From Alphaproteobacteria bacterium (GTDB taxonomy: Bacteria > Pseudomonadota > Alphaproteobacteria > Rhizobiales > Rhizobiaceae), in NCBI GenBank assembly GCA_016861165.1, contig BOKV01000007.1:84828-148827 (forward strand): a DNA stretch of 64,000 nt, read 5' to 3'. The notes under the pieces are model-generated. The model saw only the letters and a program-made list of their open reading frames with translations, had not been told where the DNA came from and did no database searches. Positions within the stretch are counted from its first letter, which is position 1. Each line of letters begins with the position of its first letter. The translations under genes and the position numbers were made by a program. Positions 8,448 through 17,428 of this stretch are shown here, piece by piece.

Positions 8448-8461
8448 GGGTCCGTCCTTCC

Positions 8462-9535
8462 TCAGCCGGCCGCTGTCGGTGCGCCCAGCGCCCGCAGCCG
8501 CTCATTGGCCTCGCGCACGATGCGCGCGATCAGTTCCTCGCAGCTTTCCAGCCGGTCGATCACCGCCGCCACCTGGCCGCTCGGCAGCAGCCCGTGGTCG
8601 GCGTCGCCCTCGACCATGCCGCGCTGGACCAGCACCGGCAGGTTGGGCGCCATCACCGTCTGGGCGAAGCTGTTGTCGCCGCTCGTCGCCAGTCTGAGGC
8701 CGAGCCTCGCCATGGCCAGCGGTCCGAGCCCGGCCTGCCTGCCCCAGGAAAGCGCATGCCGCGCGCTCATTGCCAGCCGCGCCGGCAGCGACATCGCCTC
8801 GAGCCGCCGGAGTTCGTCGTTCTCAATGAAGCGCTGCGGCAGGCCGTCGACGGCGGTGGTCACGCGGATCAGCGCCGGGTCGTCGGCGGCAAGGTAGCGA
8901 TCGAGCGCGCCGCGCGCCACCGGCGAATCGCTGGTCAGCAGGAAGCGTGTGCCCATGGCGATGCCGGCGGCCCCCCAGGCGAGCGCGGCCGCCAGGCTGC
9001 GCCCGTCGCACATGCCGCCGGCGGCGACGACCGGGACGCTGACCGCGTCGAGCACCTGCGGCAGCAGGATCGTGGTCGGCACCGCGCCGGTGTGGCCGCC
9101 GCCCTCCGCCCCCTGGATGGTGACGATGTCGGCGCCGAGTTCGACCGCCTTGACCGCGTGCCTGACGGCGCCGACGGTCGGCATGCAGACGACGCCGGCC
9201 GCCTTCAGCCGTCCGATGGTCCTCGCATCCGGGCCGCGACCGTAGGAGACGGCGCGCACCTTATGGCTGATGATGGCTTCCAGCACCTCCTCGGCATTGG
9301 GCTGGAACATGTGGAAGTTGACGCCGAAGGGCTTGTTGGTGCGCGCCTTGACGTCGCGCATGGCCGCCTCGACCTTGCCCGGTTCGATCGTCGCGGCGGC
9401 CAGGAAGCCGAAGCCGCCGGCATTGCAGGTGGCGGCGACCAGGCGCGCATCGGCCACCCAGCCCATGGCTGTCTGCACCACCGGAAAGCGGCAGCCGAGC
9501 CTGTCACAGAGGATGGTGTGGAGGTCGCTCGCCAT
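8462..9535 (-). CDS. ipdC: IpdC-like flavin oxidoreductase (nitronate monooxygenase family)
   Basis: FMN TIM-barrel protein of 357 residues related to 2-nitropropane dioxygenase. In steroid-degrading bacteria this branch is IpdC, a reductase/desaturase acting on the ring-opened HIP-CoA derivative. Visible landmarks are PVVQTAMGWVADARL at the N-terminus, GGFGFLAAATI, QGAEGGGHTG and the phosphate-binding VVAAGGMCDGRSLAAALAWG with GTRFLLT. The C-terminal half (VTTAVDGLPQRFIEND to QTVMAPNLPVLVQRG) is IpdC-like rather than typical of nitroalkane enzymes. ATG 9535 is used; the open frame continues upstream without homologous sequence, and operator B (9601-9619) lies there. It is the first gene of the ipdC-echA20-ipdF-maoC-snoaL operon. 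Confidence 0.87.
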   Translation of the reverse strand: MASDLHTILCDRLGCRFPVVQTAMGWVADARLVAATCNAGGFGFLAAATIEPGKVEAAMRDVKARTNKPFGVNFHMFQPNAEEVLEAIISHKVRAVSYGRGPDARTIGRLKAAGVVCMPTVGAVRHAVKAVELGADIVTIQGAEGGGHTGAVPTTILLPQVLDAVSVPVVAAGGMCDGRSLAAALAWGAAGIAMGTRFLLTSDSPVARGALDRYLAADDPALIRVTTAVDGLPQRFIENDELRRLEAMSLPARLAMSARHALSWGRQAGLGPLAMARLGLRLATSGDNSFAQTVMAPNLPVLVQRGMVEGDADHGLLPSGQVAAVIDRLESCEELIARIVREANERLRALGAPTAAG

Positions 9536-9600
9536 CTGCTTCCTGTCGCCGCCTGATTCAGTGGCCTTCCCCGACCAGATGGACCGGTGGGCGCGCCGCG

Positions 9601-9619
9601 CCATCGTCTGAATGCATTA
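9601..9619 (+). promoter_or_regulatory. Island operator site B
   Basis: CCATCGTCTGAATGCATTA matches 15 of 19 positions of the island motif; the left half-site TCGTCT is intact and the right half is degenerate. Its centre is about 75 bases upstream of the ipdC start (9535) on the minus strand. Confidence 0.6.
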
Positions 9620-9630
9620 AACCCGATCCG

Positions 9631-10395
9631 TCAGTAGAAGACACGCCCGCCATTGACCATCAGTGTCTGGCCGGTGATGCAGCGGGCCTTGTCGCTCGAC
9701 AGGAAGACGACGGCATTGGCAATGTCCTCCGGCTCGCACAGTTCACCGAGCGGGATGGCGTTGCGGGCGCGCTCATAGGCGTCGCGCGGGATGCGCTGCA
9801 TCGCGCGCGTATTGGTCGGGCCCGGGCAGACCGCGTTGACGTTGATCTTGAACGGCCCCAGCTCGCGCGCCAGCGCCCGGGTGAAGCCGAGCACGCCCGA
9901 CTTGGCCGCGGCATAGTCGACCGTGCCGATGTCGCCGTTGATCGCCGAGTCCGACGAGATCGACACGATCTTGCCGCTGCGGCGCTCGCGCATCTCCTCG
10001 ACCACCTGGCGCGAGCACATCAATGTCGTCATCAGCGAGACGCCGATCACGAACTGCAGCGTCTCCGGCCGCGCCCGGTAGAACTCCGAATAGTTCTCGC
10101 GCGCGGTCTGGCCGATATTGTTGAGCAGGATGTCGACGGGGCCGAGCTCCGCGCGGGTGCGGGCGAAGGCGGCGGTCACCTCATCGAGCTTCGTCATGTC
10201 GCCGACGACGGGCAGCGCGCGCACGCCCTCGGCCCGGACCAGTCCGATCGTCTCGGCCAGCGCGTCGGCCTCGCGGTCGAACACCGCCACGTCGGCTCCC
10301 TGCCGGGCATAGGCGACGGCGCAGGCGCGGCCGATGCCGTTGGCGCCTCCGGTCACCACGGCGACCTTGCCGGCGAAAAGCCTGTCCGTTGTCAT
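9631..10395 (-). CDS. SDR family oxidoreductase
   Basis: Classical SDR of 254 residues. TGGANGIG is at 15-22, NNIG replaces the usual NNAG near 92, and the catalytic Tyr161 and Lys165 are in YAAAK. The C-terminus ends TGQTLMVNGGRVFY. Start ATG 10395 has AAGGGAGA upstream. It lies 38 bases downstream of the acyl-CoA dehydrogenase at 10434 and is probably the last gene of that transcription unit, since operator B and the next operon follow it. It is expected to oxidise a 3-hydroxyacyl-CoA or ring hydroxyl made after the dehydrogenation step; the substrate cannot be read from sequence. Confidence 0.85.
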   Translation of the reverse strand: MTTDRLFAGKVAVVTGGANGIGRACAVAYARQGADVAVFDREADALAETIGLVRAEGVRALPVVGDMTKLDEVTAAFARTRAELGPVDILLNNIGQTARENYSEFYRARPETLQFVIGVSLMTTLMCSRQVVEEMRERRSGKIVSISSDSAINGDIGTVDYAAAKSGVLGFTRALARELGPFKINVNAVCPGPTNTRAMQRIPRDAYERARNAIPLGELCEPEDIANAVVFLSSDKARCITGQTLMVNGGRVFY

Positions 10396-10433
10396 GCCGG
10401 TCTCCCTTGTCGTTGGTGCCCGCCGCCGTGATC

Positions 10434-11618
10434 TCACGACCGGTCGCCGCGCGGCTCGCGCGGCATGCCGAGGCCCTGCTCGGCGATGAGGTTGAGCTGG
10501 ATCTCGCTGGTGCCGCCATAGATCGTGTCGGCGCGGCTGAACAGGAACAGCCGGCGCAGCCGCTCGCGGCGCGGATCGCCGTCGACGACATTGCCGTCGG
10601 GACCGAGCACGTCCATGGCGAGCCGGCCGAGGTCGCGATGCCAGTTGGACCAGTGATACTTGTAGCCAAGCCGCGCCAGGCGGCCCTCGCGCGAGGCGTC
10701 GTCGCAGAGTGCCCGCATCGCCAGATAGCGCATCGCGCGCAGGCCAGCCCACGCCCTGGCGATGCGCTGGCGCAGCTCCGGCGAACGGGCGGCGCCGTTC
10801 TCGCGGGCAATCCGGCAGACGAGGTCGAGCTCCTGGGCGAAGGCCATCTGCTGGCCGAGCGTCGAGATGCCGCGTTCGAAGCCGAGCAACGCCGTGGCGA
10901 TGCGCCAGCCCTCGCCGGCTGCGCCGACGACGTGCTCGGCGCGAGCGCGGGCGCCGTCGAAGAAGACGGAATTGAACTCGGCGCCGCCGCCGATCTGGCG
11001 GATGGGCCGGATTTCGATGCCGGGCTGGTCGAGCGCCAGCAGCAGGAAGATCAGGCCGTGGCGGCCGGTCGAGCCTTCCTCGCTGCGCGCCAGCACGAAG
11101 ATCCAGTCCGACAGGTGGGCAAGCGATGTCCACACCTTCTGGCCATGAACAAGCCAGTCCCCCGTCGCGTCTTCCCGCCTGGCGCGGGTGCGCACGTTGG
11201 CGAGGTCGGAGCCGGCCTGCGGCTCCGAGTAGCCCTGGCACCAGAACTCGGTGCCGGCGCGGATGGCCGGCAGGAAGCGCTGCTGCTGCGCGGGCGTGCC
11301 GAATTCGATCAGCGTCGGCCCGATCAGACCCTCGCCGATGTGGCCGATGCGGCCGGGCCCGCCCGCCCTGGCATATTCCTCCTGGAACGCCACCTGCTCG
11401 GCGACCGACAGGCCGCGGCCGCCCCATTCAGCCGGCCAGCCGGGGCAGGTCCAGCCGCCGCCGGCCAGTTCCCGCTCCCATTCCTTGCGCAGCTCGGGCA
11501 GTGCGTCGCCGTCGCCGGCATGGCCGCGCCAGCGCAGCGGCTCGAACCGGCCGGCCAGATGTTCGCTCAGCCATGCCCGCACCTCGGCCCGCAGGGCGGC
11601 CAGCCGGTCATCGCTCAT
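10434..11618 (-). CDS. Acyl-CoA dehydrogenase, catalytic-type subunit
   Basis: FAD acyl-CoA dehydrogenase of 394 residues, which would introduce an alpha-beta double bond into a CoA ester. It has SEPQAGSDLA (131-140) at the FAD/substrate site and YGGTSEIQLNLIAEQGLG at the C-terminus. The Glu of the medium-chain YEGT motif is replaced by Gly368, but Glu248 in GFERG sits where isovaleryl-CoA dehydrogenase and the mycobacterial cholesterol enzymes place the base. The next gene upstream overlaps by 11 bases and encodes a subunit lacking both glutamates. The two probably form an alpha-beta complex of the FadE26-27/FadE31-33 kind used for bulky steroid CoA esters. Confidence 0.88.
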   Translation of the reverse strand: MSDDRLAALRAEVRAWLSEHLAGRFEPLRWRGHAGDGDALPELRKEWERELAGGGWTCPGWPAEWGGRGLSVAEQVAFQEEYARAGGPGRIGHIGEGLIGPTLIEFGTPAQQQRFLPAIRAGTEFWCQGYSEPQAGSDLANVRTRARREDATGDWLVHGQKVWTSLAHLSDWIFVLARSEEGSTGRHGLIFLLLALDQPGIEIRPIRQIGGGAEFNSVFFDGARARAEHVVGAAGEGWRIATALLGFERGISTLGQQMAFAQELDLVCRIARENGAARSPELRQRIARAWAGLRAMRYLAMRALCDDASREGRLARLGYKYHWSNWHRDLGRLAMDVLGPDGNVVDGDPRRERLRRLFLFSRADTIYGGTSEIQLNLIAEQGLGMPREPRGDRS

Positions 11619-12753
11619 GACAGGCCTCCGCCAGCAGGTGCTCGGCGATCGCCTCCAGATGGCGATCGGCGCTGCCCAGCAGCGCCGACACCGCCTGCGC
11701 CCGCTTGAGATAGAGATGCGGGTCGTATTCCCAGGTGAAGCCGACGCCGCCATGGAGCTGGATCGATTCCTCGGCCGCCCTGAACAGCAGGTCGCTTGCC
11801 AGCGCCCGCGCGGCGCGCGCTTCCAGCAGGCGTTCGTCGTCCTCGGCGTTTGCGAAATTTGCGGCGGCGCCCAGCACCATCGCCCGGGCTTCCGCAAGAT
11901 CGACTTCAAGCCGGGCGCAGCGGTGCTTGACCGCCTGGAAGGAGGCAATGACCCGACCGAACTGCACGCGTTCGCCGACATAGGCGAGCGTCAGGTCCAT
12001 GACCGCCCGCGCGGCGCCGACCTGCTCGGCGGCCAGGCCGAGATTGGCGGTGGCGATGGCCGAAGCGGCGGCCCGCGGCGTGAAGCCGTCAGCGTCGAGG
12101 CGGGCATCGGCCGACAGGCGCAGGCCGCGCATTTCCAGCGCGCCGATCTGCCGCGTGGCATCAAGCGTCTCGATCTGGCGCGTCTCATGGCCGGCACCGC
12201 GTTCGAGCGCGAACAGTGCCAGCCCTTGCGCCAGGCGCGCCGGCACCAGCACGAGGTCGGCCGCCTCGGCATCGACGACCTGGGTGACTAGCCCGTCCAA
12301 CAGGTAGCCGCCATTGGCGGGAACGGCGGTGACCGGCGTCGCGGCGAGCGGGTCGGCGGCGCCGAGGTCGCCCCAGGCGACGGTCGCCGCGATCTCGCCG
12401 GCGGCGATCCTCGGCAGGATGGCGGCGCGCGCCTCTTCGGTCGCCACCGCCGAAAGCAGCGGGGCGGCGGCGCAGGCCGTCGACCACAGTGGCAGCGGCG
12501 CCAGCCGCTCGCCGGCAGCCTCCACTACCAGAGAGAGTTCCGTGAGACTCAGCCCGAGGCCGCCATGGCGCTCGGCAATGGTCATGGCGCACCAGCCGAG
12601 TTGGCGCGCGACCGTCCGCCACAATGCCGCGTCGAATCCGGTGGCGGCCGCCACCGTCTGCCGCAATTGCTGCGGGCCGGCCCGGTCGGCGAGCAATCGC
12701 GCCGCCTGCTGGCGGATGAGGCGCTGATCGTCGGTCAGTTGAAGATCCATCAT
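11608..12753 (-). CDS. Acyl-CoA dehydrogenase, partner (non-catalytic) subunit
   Basis: ACAD-family protein of 381 residues. The N-terminal domain is regular (QLTDDQRLIRQQAARLLADR, HGGLGLSLTE). The SEP-x-AGSD motif is lost and the helix that should carry the base reads ATANLGLAAEQVG, with no Glu in the expected place. The C-terminus IQLHGGVGFTWEYDPHLYLKRA also lacks the YEGT Glu. This matches the FAD-binding partner subunits of heteromeric steroid acyl-CoA dehydrogenases. Start ATG 12753 (a second ATG follows directly) is preceded by GGAGA. It is the first gene of a minus-strand operon, with operator C 43 bases upstream. Confidence 0.87.
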   Translation of the reverse strand: MMDLQLTDDQRLIRQQAARLLADRAGPQQLRQTVAAATGFDAALWRTVARQLGWCAMTIAERHGGLGLSLTELSLVVEAAGERLAPLPLWSTACAAAPLLSAVATEEARAAILPRIAAGEIAATVAWGDLGAADPLAATPVTAVPANGGYLLDGLVTQVVDAEAADLVLVPARLAQGLALFALERGAGHETRQIETLDATRQIGALEMRGLRLSADARLDADGFTPRAAASAIATANLGLAAEQVGAARAVMDLTLAYVGERVQFGRVIASFQAVKHRCARLEVDLAEARAMVLGAAANFANAEDDERLLEARAARALASDLLFRAAEESIQLHGGVGFTWEYDPHLYLKRAQAVSALLGSADRHLEAIAEHLLAEACHER

Positions 12754-12795
12754 GTTCACGTCTCCGCCCGCCGATGCCATTGCCGCGCCGGCGGC

Positions 12796-12814
12796 GCATC
12801 GTCCGAACGAGGGA
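12796..12814 (+). promoter_or_regulatory. Island operator site C
   Basis: GCATCGTCCGAACGAGGGA matches 14 of 19 positions of the island motif. The left part GCATCGTCCGAA is exact; the right half-site is poor. It lies between the divergent acyl-CoA dehydrogenase gene (12753, minus) and SDR gene (12844, plus), so it could serve both. Confidence 0.6.
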
Positions 12815-12843
12815 GGGGTGTCGCCCGTCTTCTGGCGCGCATC

Positions 12844-13836
12844 ATGCAAATGAACGATGCCGGCGCCAACCGGCCGGCCGATGCTGACGCGATCGGAACC
12901 CCGCTCGCGCCGGCATGGAGGGCTTCGTTGGCGACAGCAGCTTCAATCGGGCGGCCCGCCGCAGCGCTGGCCGGAAAGGCGGTGGTTATCACCGGGGCGG
13001 GCGGCGGTCTCGGCGCCGCCTATGCCCGACTTGCCGCCGCACTGGGCGCAGCGGTCGTGGTCAACGACGTCGACGCGGCGGCGGCCCGCGCCACGGCGGA
13101 CGCCATCCGCCGGGCAGGCGGCAACGCCATCGCCGAGCCGGGAGACGTGTCGGTTTGGGACTTCGCCGAAAACCTCGTCGAGTCCTGCGTCAAGGATTTC
13201 GGCACCATCACCGGCTTCGTCAGCAATGCCGGCATTCTGCGGCCGGCGCTGCTCGATGATCTGAGCGAGGCCGACCTGCGCCGCATGATCGAGGTCAACC
13301 TGATCGGCACCGCCGCCGGCGCGCGGGCGGCAGCGATGCGGCTGAAGGCGATCGGCCGCGGCGGCTCGATCGTCAACGTCGCTTCCGGCGCCCAGGCCGG
13401 CGATGTCGCGCTCGGCGGCTATGCCGCCACCAAGGGGGCCGTGGCCTCGCTCACCTATAGCTGGGCGATGGAACTGCGCGGCTCCGGCATCCGCATGAAT
13501 GCCGTCTCGCCGCTCGCCGACACGGCGATGGCCGGCCAGAACGCGCATCTGATGGCGCTGCAGGCGGCGCATCGCCAGGTGGCCTATGCGTCGCTGCCGC
13601 CGGCCGAGGCCAACGCCCCGGTGGTGGCGTATCTCCTTTCCGACGCGGCGGCCGCCATCACCGGCCAGGTGGTGCGCATTGCCAACCGGCAGCTCTCCTT
13701 GGTCAGCCATCCGATGATCGCCGCGCCGGTGCTGGAGGACGACTGGACCTTTGACAAGGTGGCCGCCGCCTTCGACAGGGAACTCGCGGCGCGCCAGCAT
13801 CGGCTCGGCCTCGCCTTCGCCGGGAGTGGCAGTTGA
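12844..13836 (+). CDS. SDR family oxidoreductase (hydroxysteroid-dehydrogenase-like)
   Basis: SDR of 330 residues from ATG 12844, or 302 residues from an in-frame TTG at 12928 that has a better Shine-Dalgarno (GGAGGG, five-base spacing). The first 40 residues are Ala/Pro-rich and not part of the fold, which favours the later start. The Rossmann motif TGAGGGLG, SNAG, Ser181, Tyr193 and Lys197 (YAATK) are present. The C-terminal extension (VLEDDWTFDKVAAAFDREL) is longer than in FabG and recalls large SDRs acting on multi-ring substrates. It is divergent from the acyl-CoA dehydrogenase operon across operator C and is followed by the TetR gene. Confidence 0.8.
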   Translation: MQMNDAGANRPADADAIGTPLAPAWRASLATAASIGRPAAALAGKAVVITGAGGGLGAAYARLAAALGAAVVVNDVDAAAARATADAIRRAGGNAIAEPGDVSVWDFAENLVESCVKDFGTITGFVSNAGILRPALLDDLSEADLRRMIEVNLIGTAAGARAAAMRLKAIGRGGSIVNVASGAQAGDVALGGYAATKGAVASLTYSWAMELRGSGIRMNAVSPLADTAMAGQNAHLMALQAAHRQVAYASLPPAEANAPVVAYLLSDAAAAITGQVVRIANRQLSLVSHPMIAAPVLEDDWTFDKVAAAFDRELAARQHRLGLAFAGSGS

Positions 13837-13957
13837 GCCGGCTGCCCGCACCGCACGCCGCGCGCCGGTGGCGGCGATCAGCAACGCCGCTTTGTTGTAG
13901 GCGTCCGCCAGTGCTATCTAGAATAGGGATTCCGTCGATGCCGCGGAGGGAGAAGAC

Positions 13958-14725
13958 GTGAGCGGTTCCGACACAGCGATGCGACAGGCGGGCACGGTCG
14001 CCGGACCGGGCCAGACGGCCGGCCCGCGCGCCAATGATGGCCGCATGGGGACGACCAACCCGCGCAAGGAACTGGTGCGCGAGCAGCTCATCGACATCGC
14101 CGCGCATCTGTTCGACAGCAAGGGCTACGCGCAGACCAGCATCAACGACATCGCCCGTGCCATCGGGCTCGGGCGTTCGGCCGTATACCACTATTTCCGC
14201 AACAAGGAGGAGATCCTGGCAGCGCTGGTCGAGGCCGAGGCGCTTGCGCCTTCCCATCAGCTGCAGGAGCTGATCGAGCAGACGGACCTGACGCCGAGCG
14301 AGCGGCTGCGACGCGCCATCGTCGACGGCATCAAACGGCGCCTGTCGACCGGTTCGCGCTTCATCCTGCTCGCCCGCCTGGAGGCCCAGATTCCCGAGGA
14401 ACTGGGGCCGGTCTACAACAAGGGCCGGCGCGACATCTATGATTTCTACGTGCGCTGCATCGCCGACGGCATCGCCTGCGGCGAGTTCCGTCAGGTCGAT
14501 CCGAAGATCGCTGCCTTCGCCGTCATCGGCATGGCCAACTGGACGTCGCGCTGGTACTCGCCAAGCGGGGCGCTCAGCCCGGAGCAAATCGGCGAGATCA
14601 TCGCCGACATCGCCATGCATGGCCTTACCGCCCGCGACAGCGCCGTGCGCAACGACGCCGGCATCCGCAACGCGCTGCAGGGTCTGCGCGAGCAGGTCGA
14701 CTGGCTGGAGCGCAACCTCAAATAG
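13958..14725 (+). CDS. TetR family regulator, KstR2-like
   Basis: Repressor-type protein of 255 residues. A disordered ~30-residue N-terminus precedes a TetR helix-turn-helix (QTSINDIARAIGLGRSAVYH, then YFRNKEEIL). The ligand domain ends WTSRWYSPSGALSPEQIGEI, very like the C-terminus of mycobacterial KstR2, the HIP-CoA-responsive repressor of the C/D-ring regulon. Start GTG 13958 follows GGAGGGAGAAGAC. Its central place in the island makes it the best candidate to bind the repeated GCATCGTC motif, with a CoA ester as inducer. That motif differs from the published KstR2 site, so the link is inferred. Only a weak copy (11 of 19) is seen before the gene itself. Confidence 0.85.
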   Translation: MSGSDTAMRQAGTVAGPGQTAGPRANDGRMGTTNPRKELVREQLIDIAAHLFDSKGYAQTSINDIARAIGLGRSAVYHYFRNKEEILAALVEAEALAPSHQLQELIEQTDLTPSERLRRAIVDGIKRRLSTGSRFILLARLEAQIPEELGPVYNKGRRDIYDFYVRCIADGIACGEFRQVDPKIAAFAVIGMANWTSRWYSPSGALSPEQIGEIIADIAMHGLTARDSAVRNDAGIRNALQGLREQVDWLERNLK

Positions 14726-14728
14726 GCC

Positions 14729-15340
14729 TCAGTCGAAGACGACCTTGGAATCGGCGAGGAAGTCGGCATAGGTCTCGTGGCGGATCAGCGGGTCGCCGCC
14801 CGGCCACGCCGCCAGGCGCGCGGCCACCGCCTCGCGGGCGCGGCGCCATCGGCGCGGCACGATCTCCAGCATCGGCCCGAATGCGGCTGGCGAGCGGTAG
14901 TAGACGATCGGCTCGCGCTGCCCGGGCAGCGGAATGACGAAATCGGGCCGGTAGCCGGCGGCTTCGAGCCTGCGGCGGGCCTCGTCGTAGTCGTGGACCC
15001 AGTAGCCGAGATGCTGGAGGCCTTCGCCGCCACTGTCGAGAAACGCCCTGTAGGGCGAGGGCGCGTCGTTGACCTGCTCGATGAGTTCGATCTGCACGTC
15101 GCCGAGGAAGCCGAAGGCGAGCCGCAGCTCGACGCGGACCGGCAGGCCGCGATAGTGGGAGACGCCGGGCGGGCGGCCGGTACCCTTGTCGAGAAACAGG
15201 AACGGGCCGACGCCCAGCACCTCGATCCAGTGCCTGACGGCGGCATCGAGATCGCGCACCACGAAGCCGAGCTGCGTGGCCGGCCCGAGGATGGGCCGCA
15301 GACTGCCGCCGCCACCACCCATGTCGGCCGGGTGCGTCAC
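14729..15340 (-). CDS. VOC family (glyoxalase/dioxygenase fold) protein
   Basis: Protein of about 203 residues with the vicinal-oxygen-chelate fold. The first beta-alpha-beta unit reads [20 protein letters not shown] and the second module [41 protein letters not shown] and the C-terminal GPMLEIV provide the Glu ligands expected for a divalent metal. Relatives include methylmalonyl-CoA epimerase and extradiol dioxygenases, so an epimerase or lyase acting on a CoA ester is possible. The start is uncertain: GTG 15340 is used, 11 bases after the thiolase stop, and ATG 15322 is an alternative. It is co-transcribed with the thiolase and convergent with tetR, three bases apart. Confidence 0.75.
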   Translation of the reverse strand: MTHPADMGGGGGSLRPILGPATQLGFVVRDLDAAVRHWIEVLGVGPFLFLDKGTGRPPGVSHYRGLPVRVELRLAFGFLGDVQIELIEQVNDAPSPYRAFLDSGGEGLQHLGYWVHDYDEARRRLEAAGYRPDFVIPLPGQREPIVYYRSPAAFGPMLEIVPRRWRRAREAVAARLAAWPGGDPLIRHETYADFLADSKVVFD

Positions 15341-15351
15341 CGCCGGGCCGG

Positions 15352-16557
15352 TCAGTGGACGATCTCGAACAGGCCGGCCGCGCCCATGCCGCCACCGACG
15401 CACATGGTGACGACGCCATATTTCACCTTGCGGCGGCGGCCCTCGAAGAGGAGGTGGCCGGTGGTGCGCGCGCCAGTCATGCCGAACGGATGGCCGACGG
15501 CGATGGCGCCGCCATTGACGTTGAGCTTGTCGGGGTCGATGCCCAGCCGGTCACGGCAGTACAGCGCCTGGCAGGCGAAGGCCTCGTTCAGCTCCCACAG
15601 GTCGATGTCGTCGATCTTCAGCCCGTGCCGGGCCAGCAGCCTGGGCACGGCCAGCACCGGGCCGATGCCCATCTCCTCGGGCGGGCAGCCGGCGACGGCC
15701 ATGCCGCGATAGACGCCGAGCGGGGCGAGCCCCCGGCGCGCCGCCTCGCCCGCCTCCATCAGTACCAGAGCGGCCGCGCCGTCGGAGAGTTGCGAGGCGT
15801 TGCCGGCCGTCACATGCTCGCCGGCCTTGATCACCTCGCCATTGGCGAACACCGGCTCCAGCCCGGCGAGGCCCTCCAGCGTGGTGTCGGCGCGGAAGCC
15901 CTCATCATGGGTGAGCAGCACGTCCTCGAAACGGGTCTGGCTGGTCTCCTTGTCGACCACCAGCTTGCGCGAGGGCATGGGCGCAAGTTCCTCGTCGAAA
16001 CGGCCGGCCTGGTGGGCGGCAGCGGTCCTGAGCTGGCTGGTCAGTGCGAACTCGTCCTGGGCCTGGCGACCGATGCCGTATTTGCGCGCCACGATCTCGG
16101 CCGTCTCGATCATGGTCATGTAGATGTGCGGCCAGTGCCTCAGCGCAGCCTGCGAGCGGCTGCGGTGCGCATTCTTGTGCTCGTTCTGGGTGAGGCTGAT
16201 CGATTCGACGCCACCGGCGACCACCGTCTGCATGCCGTCGACGATGATCTGCTTGGCGGCGATCGATACCGCCATCAGGCCCGCCGAGCACATCCGGTCG
16301 ATCGCCATGCCCGGCACGGAATCGGGCAGGCCGGCGGCCGCCGCCGTCAGCCGGCCGATATTGTAGCCCTGGGTTCCCTGCTGGGCCGAGCAGCCGATCA
16401 CCACGTCCTCGACCGAGGCCGGATCGATACCGGCACGGCCGATCGCCTCGCGCGCGGCGTGGCCCGACAGGGCCGGGGCCTCGGTGTCATTGAAGGCGCC
16501 GCGATAGGCCTTGCCGATCGGCGTGCGGGCGGCGGAGACGATGACGGCTTCGCGCAC
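15352..16557 (-). CDS. Thiolase (acetyl-CoA acyltransferase)
   Basis: Type I/II thiolase of 401 residues that would cleave a 3-ketoacyl-CoA with free CoA to release acetyl- or propionyl-CoA. The nucleophilic Cys is in DRMCSAGL near residue 90, the active-site His in [19 protein letters not shown] and the second Cys in [12 protein letters not shown]. Start GTG 16557 has GGAG nine bases upstream. It is the first gene after operator D and is followed by the VOC gene. In HIP degradation FadA6 cleaves the ring-opened product. This enzyme could fill that place, but it also resembles general beta-oxidation thiolases, so the symbol is withheld. Confidence 0.9.
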   Translation of the reverse strand: MREAVIVSAARTPIGKAYRGAFNDTEAPALSGHAAREAIGRAGIDPASVEDVVIGCSAQQGTQGYNIGRLTAAAAGLPDSVPGMAIDRMCSAGLMAVSIAAKQIIVDGMQTVVAGGVESISLTQNEHKNAHRSRSQAALRHWPHIYMTMIETAEIVARKYGIGRQAQDEFALTSQLRTAAAHQAGRFDEELAPMPSRKLVVDKETSQTRFEDVLLTHDEGFRADTTLEGLAGLEPVFANGEVIKAGEHVTAGNASQLSDGAAALVLMEAGEAARRGLAPLGVYRGMAVAGCPPEEMGIGPVLAVPRLLARHGLKIDDIDLWELNEAFACQALYCRDRLGIDPDKLNVNGGAIAVGHPFGMTGARTTGHLLFEGRRRKVKYGVVTMCVGGGMGAAGLFEIVH

Positions 16558-16642
16558 GGGCAGTCTCCGGCATTGGGTGAGAGGCGCCGCGACGGGTCGC
16601 CCCGGATGCGAATCTCACGGGTAGGGCGGGCCCGCCGACCCT

Positions 16643-16661
16643 GCATCGTCTGAAGGGACTA
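16643..16661 (+). promoter_or_regulatory. Island operator site D (consensus match)
   Basis: GCATCGTCTGAAGGGACTA matches the island consensus at all 19 positions, with half-sites TCGTCT and GGACTA around GAAG. Its centre is about 95 bases upstream of the thiolase start (16557), in the only gap between that gene and the SDR ending at 16666. Confidence 0.75.
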
Positions 16662-16665
16662 ACGC

Positions 16666-17424
16666 TCAGGAGATCAGGATGCCGCTGTCGACGCACAGCA
16701 TCTGGCCGGTGGTGCGCCGGGATTCGTCGGAAGCGAGGAAGATCGCCGCGTTGGCGACATCCCGCGGCTCGCTGAGACCGAGCAGATAGGCCTTGCGCTG
16801 GTCCTCCAGATGCGGCTCGCGGGCGAAAAAGGCCAGCACGCGCTCGGTGGCGACGGCGCCCGGCACCAGCACGTTGACCCGCACCTTGTCGGCGGCATAT
16901 TCGACCGCCATCGCCCGCGTCAGCGCGATGACGCCGCCCTTGGCCGCCGTATAGGCGTCCCGATTGGGGATGCCCATCGCACCCATGATCGAGGCGGTGT
17001 TGATGACCGAACCGCCACCAGCGGCGACCAGGTGCGGGATGCCGAAATGGCAGCATAGCCAGGTGCCGAACAGGTCGAGCTCGATCGTCTTCCAGAACAC
17101 CTCGGCCGGCGTCCTCGTCACTGGCCCGTCGCGCGCCGAGGAGCCGCCGGCGTTGTTGTAGAGGATGTCGAGCCGGCCGAAGGCGGCGACGGCCTCGGCC
17201 AGCCCCTGTTCGACGCTGTCCTCACGCGTCACGTCGATGCGCACGAAGCGCGCCTCGCCGCCGGCGACACGGATTTCGGCGGCAATGCGCTCGCCCTCGG
17301 CCTGGCGCCGCCCCCCGATCGCGACGCTGGCGCCCTCGGCGGCGAACGCACGGGCGGCGACCGCGCCGATCCCGCCGGTGCCGCCGGTGATGAACGCCAC
17401 CTTGTCCTTCAGCCTGTCCGCCAC
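16666..17424 (-). CDS. SDR family oxidoreductase
   Basis: Classical SDR of 252 residues: TGGTGGIG near the N-terminus, NNAGGSS, Tyr and Lys in YTAAK, and an unusual C-terminus MLCVDSGILIS in place of VDGG. Start GTG 17424 lies four bases after the stop of the preceding SDR (17429) and is preceded by a GGGG run. It is the last of four genes in the minus-strand operon that begins at 19694. Two adjacent SDRs in one operon suggest successive oxidations at different ring positions or opposite stereochemistry, but the order of steps is not visible. Confidence 0.85.
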   Translation of the reverse strand: MADRLKDKVAFITGGTGGIGAVAARAFAAEGASVAIGGRRQAEGERIAAEIRVAGGEARFVRIDVTREDSVEQGLAEAVAAFGRLDILYNNAGGSSARDGPVTRTPAEVFWKTIELDLFGTWLCCHFGIPHLVAAGGGSVINTASIMGAMGIPNRDAYTAAKGGVIALTRAMAVEYAADKVRVNVLVPGAVATERVLAFFAREPHLEDQRKAYLLGLSEPRDVANAAIFLASDESRRTTGQMLCVDSGILIS

Positions 17425-17428
17425 GGCG

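Noticed and set aside
13923..13941. Possible operator copy before the TetR gene
   Set aside because: ATAGGGATTCCGTCGATGC matches only 11 of 19 positions and lacks the left half-site, so it is not listed as a site.
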